A DNA stretch of 64,000 nt, taken from NCBI GenBank assembly GCA_023055505.1, contig JALIRH010000036.1:186001-250000 (forward strand), read 5' to 3'. A program made the position numbers and the translations under genes. Position 1 is the stretch's first letter. The number at the start of each line of letters is the position of its first letter. Below, piece after piece: positions 1 through 11,103 of this stretch. The DNA comes from Callipepla californica brunnescens (Eukaryota > Chordata > Aves > Galliformes > Odontophoridae). The notes under the pieces were generated by a model that saw only the letters and a list, made by a program, of their open reading frames with translations, did not search any database and was not told where the DNA came from.

Positions 1-257
1 TGGTCACAGAAGTCAGGACTGGAGTCCAGGTAGACGAGGTCCTCGTCCGTGTGCGGTTTGAACTGGGAGTTTTTCGGCACCAGCACTTTGGTGGAACCGA
101 TCTCGCTCTGCTCGACCTCGGTGGCGCCGTCGAATTTCTCCTTCAGCACGTTGCCCACTTTGCGGAAGGGGGGCATGGCTTTCCAGCACGTCTTGAACTC
201 GCACGAGCCTGACACGCCGTGACACTTGCACTCCACCCGCATGTTGTTCAGTATCGC
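1..257 (-). CDS. WNT4: WNT4 coding exon 5 (last exon, partial)
   Basis: The exon begins after the acceptor CCCCCAG at base 257 and runs off the window at base 1. It encodes residues 197-281 plus two bases of codon 282. The part present includes [13 protein letters not shown], where Ser212 in HGVSGSC is the serine that Porcupine palmitoleoylates in Wnt proteins, then [15 protein letters not shown] and [19 protein letters not shown]. The missing piece, about 70 residues, should contain the cysteine-rich C-terminal domain that contacts Frizzled, the stop codon and the 3' UTR. No disruption is seen in the portion available. Confidence 0.97.
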
Positions 258-3200
258 CTGGGGGAGCACAGAGGAGATGGGATGGTGAGCATGGATGGGG
301 GCAGCGAGAAGGGTGTGACATGGGGTACACCGTACAACACCCCAAGTTGGAAGGGACCCACACACAGATCCCTCAGCACAACCCCTGGCTGCACGCAGCA
401 CCACCCAGACCCAAACCCTATGGCTGAGAGCAGCGTCCCAGCGCTCTCATTGTGGGGCTGTCCCCTGACTTCCCCAACCCTCCCCTGTCACAGCAGTGGC
501 TGCAGACCCCACACAGACCCCCATCTGTTACCTTCCTCCCTGCCTCGTTGTTGTGGAGGTTCATCAGTGCTCTGTTGGAAGATGCCCCTTTGCTCCTCTC
601 CCGGACGTCGACAAAGGACTGTGAGAAGGCCACGCCGTAGGCGATGTTATCAGAGCAGCCGGACCACTGGAAGCCTAAAGCACAGGGCAAGGAAGGGACG
701 GATGAAACTCATCCTCCTCAGCCCTGTTCTTGCTAAAACTCAGCTCATCTGCCCCATTTCTGTCTTGTACCCCGTGCTGGAGAAGGACAGCCACGGGGTG
801 TGGGAACAATATACCCCCTGAGCAATGCCTAGATACCCCTTCTGAAGCTCTTGCATGGATTATCAGGAGGCTTTTGAAAACATTTTGATGTTTTGATGCA
901 TTCCCGTGCACCGCGTGTCCCCGCGTTGCACACTTACCCTGCGGGCTGCCGCCCTGCACCGTGCGGTCGCATCCACACTTGTCCAGCTCGCCGCTGCTGC
1001 ACGCTCGGGTCACGGCGAAGGCCACTCCTGCTGAAGAGATGGCGTAGACAAACGCTGCCTCCCGCGTCCCTGCAACAACGGTGGAAAACGTGGCAGCAGG
1101 CCCCAGGCACACGGGGGTTTTGTGCATGTCCCGCTGCTCCTCTGCCCCCCCAAATTAGTGTTGCACTTTGAAAATGTGCACTGGAGACTCAAAATTAGCA
1201 AGCCCTGCTCCCTGCTCTACCTGCCCACCCCTACATATGGGGTACCCCACACACCTCCCCCCTCCCTGGCATGATCCAAGTATCCCAAGATGTATTTGTT
1301 TTGTGCCAAGCCCACACCAGGCTCAGCAGACACCATGCACTGCTTGTAATAGTGACAGAGCTGGCAACACGTGGATGAGACAGGCAAGGTCACAGTGCAG
1401 CAGCAGGATGGATGCAAACGCTGTGTGACAACGTGGGGGAGCTCTTGTGGTGCTTGGAGGGCACCTCTGCTGTAAACCCCCCTGCATCCAAAAATGTTCT
1501 ACTTCATCAACCAAGTCGGGGATTGTCCCCTGCAGCTGTAGATCTGCGACACCATCACGCAGCATCCCATCGCTCCCAGCACCTCCAAAACTGCCAACCT
1601 CTCCTCAAAGCACTCTGCAGAGCCCCTGGGCACGGCAGCACGCTCCCATGCCCACCTGCACCGTGGCACAAAGAGCCCATTTGAGAAGGGGGAGAAATCT
1701 GGACACAAACACGCGGGCAGCTCGGCCAGGGACCGCGGCCGTCAGCTCTTGCAAAACCCAAATCCCCACCGTCCTCTGAGGTCGGGGGTGGCTGAGGACA
1801 CAGCCCCTCCGGCTCCAAACGAGCAGGGCTGGCATGTGGGGTATGCTAGGGCTGTTTCAAGGTAGGGGGTGGCTCGCTGGTCGGGCAGAGGGCAGCTACT
1901 TTGGTGGTCGCAGCCCAGACTTTGGTGGCCAAGCAGCAGTGGCTGGGGAGGGCCCAGCCAGCACAGGGCCTGAACCGCCTCCAAGTTAATCGAGGTTAAT
2001 AGTAGGATCGTGTTGGTCGGTTTTGCGCTGTGGCTGACTAAAAAGAGGCGACTTTTAGTTTCTGGTATTTCTGGTATTTCCAGTCCTGAACCTTCACAAG
2101 AAGAGATCTTCACCCCTGTGTCGAGGGGAGGAAAGTCAAACAGGGAGCTGGGGGCAGCCACGGCTTGAGATTTGTGGGATGGGAAGGGAAGGGGCGAGAG
2201 TGGCACCCGGCAGGAGGAGGAGCCGCTCTCTGGGGGTGGAAGGGGTCTTCCCCTCCATCTCTGCACCCTGGCATGGTTTGGACCTCTGGGATGCCTGCAC
2301 CCAGCCTGGGCTGTGGGGCCTGGCCATAAATCTTCATTGCTTTTCAGAGGGTCCCGGCGTGCTGTGTTTTACTCTTGCTGGGCGGCAGAGGGCTGTCCTC
2401 ACATGAGAGCAGCTCTGCTTGGCAGCAGTCACCGCTTCAGCGCCGCTCAGAGAAGAGGCTGAATACATCCAGCACCTATAGATGCAGGATGAGGAGCTGG
2501 GGAGTTCTGCCTGAAGGCTCCAGAGAGACCTCCAGAACTCAAAAGGAGCTTACGGAAAGGGGAGAGTGACTTTTTACATGGGCAGATAGCGATAGGACAA
2601 GGGGGGATAGTTTTAAACTAGAAGACGGTAGGTTTATATTTGACATTGGGAAGAAATTCTTGCCCCATCCCTGGATGTGTCCAAGGCCAGGCTGGATGGG
2701 GCCCTGGGCAACCTGATCTGGTGGGGGGCCAAAACCAGCCCACGGGAGGGCTTGGGGCTGGATGATGCTCCAGGTCCCTAAGCTCACCTTGTGTCACCAC
2801 CTTGCCAAAGACAGGCAGGGTGTCCAGTGTGGAGCAGTTCCAGCGGCGATTGCGGAATTGGTACTGGCACTCCTCGATGGCCAGCTGGGCCCCGCGCCGC
2901 ACCGAGTCCATCACCTCCAGGTTCCGCTTGCACATCTGCACCTGGCGCTGGATCAAGCCCTTCAGCTTCTCGCAGGTCTCCTCCTCAGAGATGCTCCCCA
3001 CTGAAGACAGCTTTGCCAGATACCTGCAAGGAGAGCCGGCACAGCTGGTTAGGAGGTAAGGGATGGGGAGCACAGCCCAACATTCATCGGGGACACAGAG
3101 AGGAGACCCAAAATACCCAACCCTGTGTAACTGAGAACTGCTGCACACCTGGGTCGCCTGCAACGCGTGCCTCCACAGGTTGCAGTTCTGCACGGCAGAG

Positions 3201-6200
3201 AGCAAGCCCAAGGAAAACAGGCAGCTCTCTGCAGCCTCATCCCCTGCCTCCCTGGGAGCCCGGCTGCCGGCTCCCCTTTGCCTCTGTTGCCTGCATGGAG
3301 GATATTTTCGGTGTTGTCTGAATGTGCCCGGTCAGGTCTCCTGAGTACCGGCACATCCAAGCGCTACTAGGAAAAGCCAGAGGTCTCTGAAGTCAGCCAA
3401 AACAAGCAGGACAGCCGCTCGGCTGCCAGCTCCAGCTGCCACACAGCTCCTGCACTCATCGCTGACAAACATCGCCCTCCAAACCACTTCCATCACCAAA
3501 CCTGCTTTTAGCACGCTGGTCCAGCCCCCAGGAGCTGCCATTTCTCCATCACTTGGGGGTTAGCGGGGCTTGGAGCGGGGAGGGGCAAAACCATGTGTGC
3601 TGGGTGCCAGGTGTGTGCTGACGTGGCCGGTTATGGCACTGCACAGACGAGACCACTGCCCCATCCGCTGCAGGGCATGCAGAGAGCTGCCCCTTCTAAG
3701 GGCAAGCTCATGACACTGCCTCTTGTGTGCTGAGTGATGTGAGCCCCAAGCAAAGGCTTTTCGGAAGCCTCATTCCTCGACTCTGCCTTTCCCAGCCCTT
3801 CAGAGCTTGTGGGTTTTTTGTTTGCTTGTTTTTTTCCTCCTCCTCCGAGTTACGACATCCTGTGAAGGATTTTGTCTTTGAAGCACTGCTTGCCTCTGAG
3901 AAGTGACCATTCAAAAGTGGCTCCTGCTTCCTGCCCGTTCCCATGTGTCCCAGGGGTCAGATCTGCTGACTTCAGCCACAAGATCCAGTTGTCACAGCCT
4001 CTTCCTCCCATTAGCTGTGCCAGCCTGCCCCAGGAGGAGAGAGCAGGATCTTCTCTTCCGTGCATCAGCAGAATTATTCACCAGCTTGGTTTCGTGCTTA
4101 TAGAGATGGTGAGAAAGCTGGGCTGGCTTGCAGCGTCCGTGGGGAGTCTGCATGGCTGGCTGTCAGAAGCATCCAGCTTTCCTCATGCGTGGAGGTCACT
4201 TGATGCAATACCTCTTGGACAGTGGGAAGTGGCAGGCAGCTGTGGTTTTGGAGCCAAGCTCTTTTCTAGCCTTTATACCAGCTAAGCATCTTTGCCCAAG
4301 GCCTTCTGCTCCTCCAAGGGGTCAGCCTGCTTGCAGAGGACCAGCTGCATGGATGGCAGCAAACCTCCCTTGGGATCATTCAGGACACTGGATGCTGAGC
4401 CCACAGCAGCTGGGTGGGAGGAAACAGGGCTGTCATTTCACTTGGTGCATGGAGAAGCTGATGCACACCAAAGCAATTAGATTTATCCTAAGGCACCGCA
4501 GGTCGAGTGCTCAGCTTGGAGCTTGGAAAGCAAGAAAACCCAATTCTGCCTCCAGTGCTGAGCCCTGACCACAGGTGGAACGGCCACATCGACTTCAGCT
4601 CTGCTGTGGGGGGAGGCACCATCTCCTTTTCTCATCTATTTCCCAGCTCAGTGGGATTCTTCAGGCAATGAGGAGCTATAAATTCAAAGCACACACGAAG
4701 AGAAGCGTGACAAGAGCCTTTCAAGCCTTTCCAAGTAGATGCGCCTGATAAGACACCTCCCCAACGAGCGTGTAATGGTATTCGGGATGATAAAACAAAG
4801 GACAACGATGCTTCAAAGATGGATACAGCTCTCCAAGAGCTGGTGATTTGTTTTGCAAGGCGGGGAAATAAGGTGAAGCTGTCCAGAACAATCTCTGGCC
4901 TCTCTCCCCCATCATTCCTCCTCAGAGATGCTCTGATTCTGCAGTGCAGAGTCCCTCAGCGCTGGAGCCCAAGCGAGGCACCACACCCAGCACTCCAGGG
5001 TCCCTGTGGAAAGCCCCGTTCCATCATATTGCCTGGTTCTTAATAAGGATGTGGCTCTAAGCTTTATTTTCCTGGTCTGAGGTGGTAGAAACCATGGACA
5101 AAGCCTTTCTTGTAGATCAAGACTGGCACAACGAGATCAAACCAAACCACAGCTGCCCTCAGCTAGGTATCGCTGTAGAAGGGAGCCCACCTTGATTTCC
5201 CTGCAGTTCAGAGCCCTGGATTTGGACTCGAGGCTCACAGGCAGCTTCAGAGCAGTCCTGCTCGTGGAAAAAATAAACCCAAATAATAGCATATTTCCTT
5301 CCCTTTCCAAGACGGGGCAAAGAATGTTTCAAGGGGCGAGCTGCTGCCCAAGCCATTCGTTCAAGTCTTGTCTTCTTGCTTCATCATCACATTTGTATTT
5401 CTCCTCTCCTGCCTTCACAACCAGACAAGTCACTCGCAGAACAAGCTCCCTTTTATTAAAAATCACTGACTTAACACAAACCCGACAGAAAGCCCTTCCT
5501 TTTTTTCCATCCGCAGCACGCAGATCAAGGTTGAAGTCCCATAATTGGAGTATTTGCAGTTGATCCACTCTGCAAGATGGCAAAGAGGGAAACCTCAAAT
5601 CCCGGGAGTTCTGGAGAGGCGAAAAAGCCCAACTCAAATACAAAGAGTATGAGGAACGATGATAATTTCTGCCATGGGGGCTGGCAGGTAGAACCAGAAG
5701 GAGCAGTGAGGGGATTCCCTGCCATGGGGAGGTGGGGAAATTGGATTGGAGTCATGGACTGATCCTCAGTAGAGGTGGTTCAGGGAAGATGCACCAGACG
5801 TCCCAGAGTTTCAAACGTGAAAATTCCTCATGTTTTCTCAGTTTGGGAATACTTTCCTGCAGATGTTGTCAGCCAGACCACGATGTCACTGCAGTCCCCT
5901 ATTAGAGAAGCTGAGATGAGCTCAGAATCTTCACTTTCTACAGTAAATGCCCAAACTCATGGGGATACCTGCCTGGCTAAAGTCCCAAATGGGACATTCC
6001 AGGCTAAACAAAAGAAAAAAGAAAATAAAAGGAATGGGAAAGAAAGCAAGAAAAGAGGGCTCACTGGTCCTGCACTCTGGGTATGGGGCTGCTGGAGAGC
6101 TGCAGTGTGGGGAATAACTGGTCCAGCTGACAGCCCTACAGCACGACACGTCCCTCCCAGACTGGCCACCCCACTCTGGGATTAGATGTCCTTCCTCTCC

Positions 6201-9200
6201 TTTGCTTGTAAATGTAAACCACGATGCGCAGTGTCGTCATCCAAAGGCCTGTCTGTTTCTTCCCTGGCAGAAAAGCAGCTCTCCAGCTCAGTTGTACATA
6301 TCTCATCTCTGGATTAAAACCACGTTTCTCACACCCTAATCCCCACCTCCAGCTGCTAGAGCGGTGTCCCATGAGGAGGCAGTGTACCCCTCTCCAAGCT
6401 GGGGCATGCAGCACAGAATTACCCCCAAATGCTCAACCTCTGCCTGCCCTAAGCCCCCAACCCCGACCTTGGACTTTGGATGTGTAGAAGACATCCTTTC
6501 ACACATCCTCCTGTGCAGCAGCAAGGAATGGCTGCAAGAGGAGGCAAGTGCAAGCCACGGGGCTGAGCGACGTGGGAATTCCCCTGGTGCAGCGCTTGGG
6601 GCTACACCTGGGATGGAGAAATTCTGATGAGTTTTTCATTTCAATCGGAATTTGCAAACACGCGGAGTGAGGAACCTTCTGCAGGACTGGTTTGATCTCA
6701 CCCAACTTCCAGCAGACCCCAGGCTGCTTTCCATTGGCCAAGAGGCTCGATTAATTCTTCTCCCCCCCCCCCCCCCCCCCTACCCCGAGTAATTTTGTGA
6801 AAGCACAATACTGGCTCCAGTTCTGCTGAGCCAGGCAGATCCTGCACGGCACCTTCCCAGCTGCACACCGCAGCAGCTCTGCGCTGGAGGGATGCATTTG
6901 GGGTCACCTGCAGCAATAGGGGCAGAGTCCCAGGGCTGGAGGTGAACTGCTCCCAGCACCCAGAGCACCGCCTATCCTCCACCCAGCCTTGGGAAGCACA
7001 ATTTCTGTGGGTTTGCAATGCTTCCAAGATTTGTTTTGTGAAAAAAAAAAAAAAAAAAAAAGGTGTTGTAAGAGCCAGCGGCGTTATATTTATAAGGAAA
7101 TATGGAAGAACCTCCTGCAAACTGCCGACCTCCGGGGGTTGCTCTGCAATTTTGCATTTTAAGAAAGCCCCAATCCATGGCTGTAATGCAGTCCTCTGCG
7201 TCTGCAAGGATGAGTTAACTGGGAAGGCAACAGCTCCCAGCAGCGCAATGCAAACATTTGTCACTGCAGTGCAAAAATCTCCTCCTGACTCACGGAGTCA
7301 CCACCAACCACTGCAAAAAGAAGCAATCTGCTTCTCGCCATTGCTCCTGCTTGGAGCTGAGCAGATCCGTGACATGAGTGAGAGAGCCACACGATGTCTG
7401 CCCTTCCTTGGATAAGCCACTGCTACTCAGTGTTAGTCGATATTTTTATTCAAGGCTTCACTGGGGAAAGGAAAATGCCATCACTGCTGAGGAGCCGGGG
7501 AGCATCGATCCCTCCTGCCCCGAACTCACAGCTACACCGGATGGGAGTTCAGCATCAGGATTTGCAAAGGCCTTTCCTCTGCAGGGTGCAAGCCTTAAAT
7601 CCATCTGCTTTCATATCCAAGCTCAAATCACAGGCAGGGAAGCCCTGAGCACGCAGCATCCCCAGGGTGAGCAAAGGAGCCGAAAGCAAAGAAATTCTCC
7701 ATTGGACCCAATCCGAGCAACTCTGCAAGAACAGATGTGACCGGGGAACCACCCTGGTGCTGGCTTTGCACCGAAGATGAGATTGCAGGGAGGGGAGCGG
7801 GGATCTGCGGGCGCAGACGTGCCCCGGAGCTACCTGCACCTGCTGAACGGTGCTGCGGCCGCAGCGTACCTGGGGGGAAACGCTGGACCGGTTCCTCGCC
7901 GGGTGGGAAATGGGAGAGTCGCAGCGACAATGCGAAGAATCCCGCACGGAGCGGGACTGAAGCAGGGTGGGGGTGAAGCGAACTCCCCGCTGCCAAAGCT
8001 GGGGAGTTTCATCTTAAATATGGAGCCTGGGTTAGGATCAGAGGACCCAGGTCTGGTTCTCCTACATCCCCTGCACCGTGCTGTGACCCAAAGTGGCACA
8101 GCGTCAGTGCTGAGGTCTACCCAGGCTGCTCCCAAGCAGGATGAGTACAGAGTTGGGGTTTGTGGAGCACCTTGGCATACCCAAATGAAAGGGAGTCCCA
8201 AAACTCCAAATCCCTCCCTCCCTGAAACTGTTATCCAGGCTTGTTTGGACACTTGCAAGGTCCTCAAGCTATCACAGAAAGCAGAGTTTTATTTTTTAAG
8301 GCTTTTAAAAGCCCAGCTGCACTCCTGGCCCTTTAACCGAGTCTGAAGCACAGATGGAAGTTTTAAACCCCTGTAAGTAGGGGGTAGATGGAGCTGCTGG
8401 TGGAACATCCTGCTCCGAGCCTCCTCCGATGCCACTTTTAGATGTGTAACAGTAGGAAAAGGGAGAGAGGCTGCGGTGACTCCTAGGAAACACAGCAAAA
8501 AGGGCCCTACCCACGAAGGACCCCTGTGTCACTGATGCTTTTCAGACATGGGGATCGACTCTCAGGTTCAGGCAGCCCACAGAGCTGCAGTCACAGCAGC
8601 GGGTCCAAGAGCTGAATGGAGGCTGTGAAATGCAGGGTGCTTCGGGAATAGCTGAGCTCCTTCCCATGCATGAAGCACATCCCACGGCTCTTCCAGAAGG
8701 ACCTTCTCATTACGCACATCACAGCCAGAGAGACCTCAGAGCACCGACCACTGCCTTTCATTTAACATCAGATTCAGTGCTGGCAGGAAAAGCTTTAAGG
8801 CTCCCTGAGCCCTAAAAGGCAGGAGGAAAAGCAAGCCTGTGGCTGTCATTAGGAGAGAAAAGAGCATCACTTTGGTTTGGATGACAGAGAGGTTTTATGG
8901 ATAGGCAGAGAGCCAAACAGCAACTCCCCAAACACAGGCACTGAGAAAACACACCTGAGGTTCACTTCCCAGCCAGATAGAAGGACCTGGGGCTGCCTAA
9001 TGGAAGCGTTTTGCAAAGCTGCTGCTATTGCAGAGCTCTCTGCAGCACGGCGATCCCTCCTGCCGCTTCCTTGCAGGGCACCGGGCCCACTGCAGGGAAC
9101 CTTCAGCTCAGGTGTTGCAAGCAGCGTCTCCAAAGCGCTCAGGGAATGCGAGTCCCGACAGGTCAGGAGGAGCTTTAGAAAAAAGCCTCGTCTTGTGAAA

Positions 9201-11032
9201 GGCACCTCGAGCTTAATCACCGATCCAGCAGGTTTCTGGAAAAGCAAACTTCCCCGCACGCTGCCATCCGCCTCCGCGCAGGGCTGCGTGCACCTGGAGC
9301 ACCCAGCAGCCCAGCACCGGGCACCTTCCAGCACACCGACCCCGGTGCTGCAGTACAGCCCAGCCCGCGCGGAGACGGACGAAGCGCACTCATTCCTCGA
9401 ATATCTGATAACTCCTGGGATCCTTCTAACTCCGTTTATTGCCTCTGGCAGCCTTTGTTTCTGATGTGAGGAGATAAACAATGGGAATCGTCTTAATCCT
9501 AAAGGCAAAGGATAAAAAGCGCCGAGCGGGGGATGATCCTTTTATCGCGATACATTTGGAACATCAAAAAAAAAAAAAAAAAGTTGACCCTTTCTTTCAA
9601 GCGCGCTGAAATGGATCTGCTTTTCCTCCCCTGTCGGCAGGAATGAGCCCCCAGCGCCCACCCCGATGCTCCGCACGCAGCCCCATCTCCGCCGCACCGC
9701 GCCTTGCTGACCTCAGTGCTGCCACTTAACCTCAGATCCCCCTTCGCCGGCCGCTTCCCCTCCCCGGGATCGCTTCCCCGGGCGGACCCCGTGGGAATGT
9801 CGCTCGCTCCACGCGTGCAGCTCGGAGACCACCTCGAGAGCGGCCGCGATGCACCCACGCTCCGCCGGAGCCGCGCGGGGTGCAAGTCGCTCCATCTGGC
9901 GAAGGAGGGGGAGGAGGGCTGAGCGCTGAACGCATCCCATGCGGACACCGACGGGCAGAGCTTTTCCCACCGGTGGGATGCACGGGGAGCACCGCCAGCC
10001 TGCTGCCTCCCAGCCTAGGGATGGAGCATCCTCCAAAACCAGCACGCCTCCAGCCGGCGGGAGCCATCTCCGGGTCCGCTCCTCTGCTCCTGGGCTATGG
10101 TGGGAGCCACGGGAGCGTGTTGTGCCTGTGGCCCTGGGGATGCCGTGCCCACACCGGGTCCCCAAGGACATGACACAAATCCCTCTGTGCACACCGGGAA
10201 CGCGCTGGCCCTCAGACTGCCATCAATTCTGGGAGTGGGGAAACAGCGCTTCCCCAAAGACGGGATGAACAGAGCGGACGCACTGCCTTCATTCAGCACT
10301 TCGCTGGAAGGTGCTGTCATGCCCCATCCCTCCTCTGTCCCGGGGGTCTCCCCCGAGAAGAAGCCCTGGATGAACGGGCAGGAATTTTCCAGAACGATAT
10401 CCTTCCCTGTTTACCTTCCACGTTAGGTCAGCATTCGCTCCGCGTGTTCCCGATGGCACCTGGCTCCTGCACACACACGGCGGTCCCCGCGTCCCCGCAG
10501 GGTGACGGAGCACTGGGGCGTGCACTTTGCCTACTGCGGGTCCCCGGGGTCAGCACCCGAACGATCCCTGCTTGCCCACCCGCTCCCTGCCAAGTCCTTC
10601 CCGGCCCCGCTGGCCCCATGGGACACCCAGCCAAGCCCCAGGCCCTGCTCTGACCCGCCGGCCCGACCTCTCTTTCCCAGCGCAGCCCAAATCGGTAATT
10701 TAAGAACAAAAGGTGGACGGGGGCTTCGGCGCCCACCGAGTTATCCTATAACCAGGCTGGAGCAGCCGGGGAGAGCCGACATCCCCGCACCCACCTGCAC
10801 CACCCATCCCCGCGGCTCCGGGACTGCGCACCGCAACCTCCGGATCCCCGCGACGGGGCGATGCTGCCCGGCCCCGGCGGCACCTGCTCGGCCGCCCCCG
10901 AGGAGCAACAAGTGCCGGAGGCGGCGGGGGCACCCCCACGCCCGCGGCTACTCACAGCCAGTTGCTGGCGTTGGCCGAGAAGGTGGCGAGGATGATGAGC
11001 AGCAAGGAGCGCAGGAAATACTCCGGGCTCAT
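1..11032 (-). CDS. WNT4: WNT4 gene, coding span (5 coding exons, 3' end cut by window)
   Basis: WNT4 is a secreted, lipid-modified Wnt ligand that signals through Frizzled receptors. In vertebrates it acts in kidney tubule, female gonad, Mullerian duct and adrenal development. The coding parts on the minus strand are 11032-10956, 3023-2788, 1069-938, 674-532 and 257-1. Joined, they give residues 1-281 of a protein whose family members are about 351 long. Every junction has GT/AG splice sites and the phases agree, with no stop or frameshift. Visible family marks are an N-terminal hydrophobic signal segment, the NCS glycosylation sequon at residue 88, many conserved cysteines, and the CHGVSGSC motif at 209-216 whose Ser212 is the lipid-acceptor serine in Wnt proteins. 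The C-terminal cysteine-rich domain lies outside the window. WNT4 is chosen over other Wnts because exon 2 reads almost identically to vertebrate WNT4 as I remember it. Confidence 0.97.
258..531 (-). other. WNT4 intron 4
   Basis: A short intron of 274 bases with a GTAACA donor and a CCCCCAG acceptor. It is unique-looking, C-rich on the plus strand, with no repeat or other signal recognised. Confidence 0.9.
532..674 (-). CDS. WNT4: WNT4 coding exon 4
   Basis: This 143-base exon completes Gly149 and encodes residues 150-196, from [17 protein letters not shown] to [16 protein letters not shown] is a Wnt family signature, and the [25 protein letters not shown] stretch is the helix leading to the lipid-bearing hairpin. 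The acceptor is CTTTAG and the donor is AAG|GTAACA. Both flanking introns are under 280 bases, so exons 3, 4 and 5 form a tight cluster, as expected for the compact 3' half of WNT4. Confidence 0.97.
675..937 (-). other. WNT4 intron 3
   Basis: A short intron of 263 bases with a GTAAGTG donor and a CTTTAG acceptor. No repeat or other feature is recognised in it. Confidence 0.9.
938..1069 (-). CDS. WNT4: WNT4 coding exon 3
   Basis: This 132-base exon completes Gly105, encodes residues 106-148, and gives the first base of codon 149. It reads [19 protein letters not shown], then [18 protein letters not shown], and ends GGSPQ. The acceptor is TTGTTGCAG and the donor is AGG|GTAAGTG, an excellent match to consensus. 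The segment is the Wnt core that includes the conserved alanine-rich helix and the CSSGEL.KCGCD cysteine cluster. Asp at residue 135 and Gln-Gly near residue 143 are small differences from mammalian WNT4 as I recall it. It is separated from exon 4 by a short 263-base intron. Confidence 0.97.
1070..2787 (-). other. WNT4 intron 2
   Basis: A 1718-base intron with a GTGAGCT donor and a TTGTTGCAG acceptor. Apart from the CR1 fragment at its 5' end (about 2558-2780) it appears unique. The stretch 1970-2110 is more AT-rich and holds a small direct repeat, TTTCTGGTA twice, near 2058-2079. No coding potential is seen. Confidence 0.9.
2558..2780 (+). mobile_element. CR1 LINE 3' fragment abutting the WNT4 exon 2 donor
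   Basis: The sequence follows the CR1 3' consensus: 'gataggacaagggggga', 'gggaagaaattctt', 'ccatccctggatgtgt', 'aaggccaggctggatgggg', 'ggcaacctgatctggtgg' and 'ctggatgatgctccaggtc'. Relative to the usual element it has an internal deletion after 'aaattctt' and lacks the terminal octamer tail. It lies antisense to WNT4. Only seven intronic bases separate it from exon 2. Confidence 0.85.
2788..3023 (-). CDS. WNT4: WNT4 coding exon 2
   Basis: This 236-base exon encodes the last base of codon 26, residues 27-104, and the first base of codon 105. It opens after a CTTGCAG acceptor with [15 protein letters not shown] and ends VVTQ before the donor AG|GTGAGCT. It holds the first conserved cysteines of the Wnt N-terminal helical domain, the amphipathic stretch around [15 protein letters not shown], and the sequon in RRWNCSTLD (Asn88), a known Wnt glycosylation position. 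The sequence is nearly invariant among vertebrate WNT4 proteins. The intron just past the donor is occupied by an antisense CR1 fragment from intronic base +8 onward, and the minus-strand frame stays open from the exon into that repeat as far as about 2618. Confidence 0.97.
6762..6780. repeat. Poly-C homopolymer (19 C)
   Basis: An uninterrupted run of 19 cytosines on the plus strand within WNT4 intron 1, or poly-G in the sense of the gene. Its exact length is likely to vary between individuals and assemblies. Confidence 0.95.
7041..7061. repeat. Poly-A homopolymer (21 A)
   Basis: A run of 21 adenines in WNT4 intron 1. No recognisable retrotransposed body or target-site duplication precedes it, so it is treated as a simple repeat rather than the tail of an insert. 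Confidence 0.95.
9380..9565. promoter_or_regulatory. Candidate intronic enhancer in WNT4 intron 1
   Basis: An AT-rich, repeat-free island in otherwise GC-rich intron. It holds CCTTTGTT (9452-9459) and AACAATGG (9477-9484), which match SOX/TCF-type HMG-box sites in opposite orientation 18 bases apart. It also holds CAAAGG at 9507-9512, GATA motifs at 9473-9477 and 9511-9515, and TTATC at 9542-9546. This density resembles conserved developmental enhancers. Conservation itself was not tested, so the call is an inference. Confidence 0.35.
9566..9582. repeat. Poly-A homopolymer (17 A)
   Basis: A run of 17 adenines in WNT4 intron 1, at the exon 1 side of the motif-rich block 9380-9565. Confidence 0.95.
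10956..11032 (-). CDS. WNT4: WNT4 coding exon 1 (start codon, signal peptide)
   Basis: The ATG is the complement of bases 11030-11032. The exon encodes residues 1-25 plus two bases of codon 26 and ends at a CT|GTGAGT donor. The peptide starts MSPEYF, continues as a leucine/isoleucine-rich hydrophobic core at about residues 10-18, and ends in SANASNWL, a typical Wnt secretion signal with cleavage expected near residue 22. This start is chosen because it begins the signal peptide, has A at -3, and agrees with the known N-terminus MSP of vertebrate WNT4. The signal core differs from the mammalian one, which is usual for signal peptides, while the SNWL junction is conserved. It lies inside the CpG island, directly downstream of a GCACC repeat in the 5' leader. 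Confidence 0.95.
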
Positions 11033-11053
11033 CCTGGAGGGCAGGCGGGGAAT

Positions 11054-11103
11054 GGTGCGGTGCGGTGCGGTGCGGTGCGGTGCGGTGCGGTGCGGTGCGG
11101 TGC
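11054..11103. repeat. (GGTGC)10 pentanucleotide array in the WNT4 5' leader/promoter
   Basis: Ten perfect tandem copies of GGTGC on the plus strand, GCACC in the WNT4 sense, lying 22-71 bases upstream of the start codon. It is probably within the 5' UTR. Perfect units suggest a young and potentially length-variable array. Confidence 0.95.

Larger units (their letters stand above)
3024..10955 (-). other. WNT4 intron 1 (7.9 kb)
   Basis: The intron runs from the exon 1 donor GTGAGTAG to the acceptor CTTGCAG. I found no CR1 copy or coding exon inside it, in contrast to the CR1-rich intergenic DNA upstream. It contains a 19-base C run (6762-6780), A runs at 7041-7061 and 9566-9582, and an AT-rich motif-dense block at about 9380-9565. 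From about 9600 toward exon 1 the sequence becomes steadily more CpG-rich. The several open frames of 100-215 codons here have no family similarity I recognise. Confidence 0.85.

Noticed and set aside
7041..7061. Poly-A tail of a processed pseudogene
   Set aside because: The upstream sequence does not resemble any mRNA 3' end I recognise, and no target-site duplication is evident.
8867..9508. 213-codon minus-strand frame inside WNT4 intron 1
   Set aside because: It lies wholly in intron, overlaps an equally long plus-strand frame, and shows no domain.
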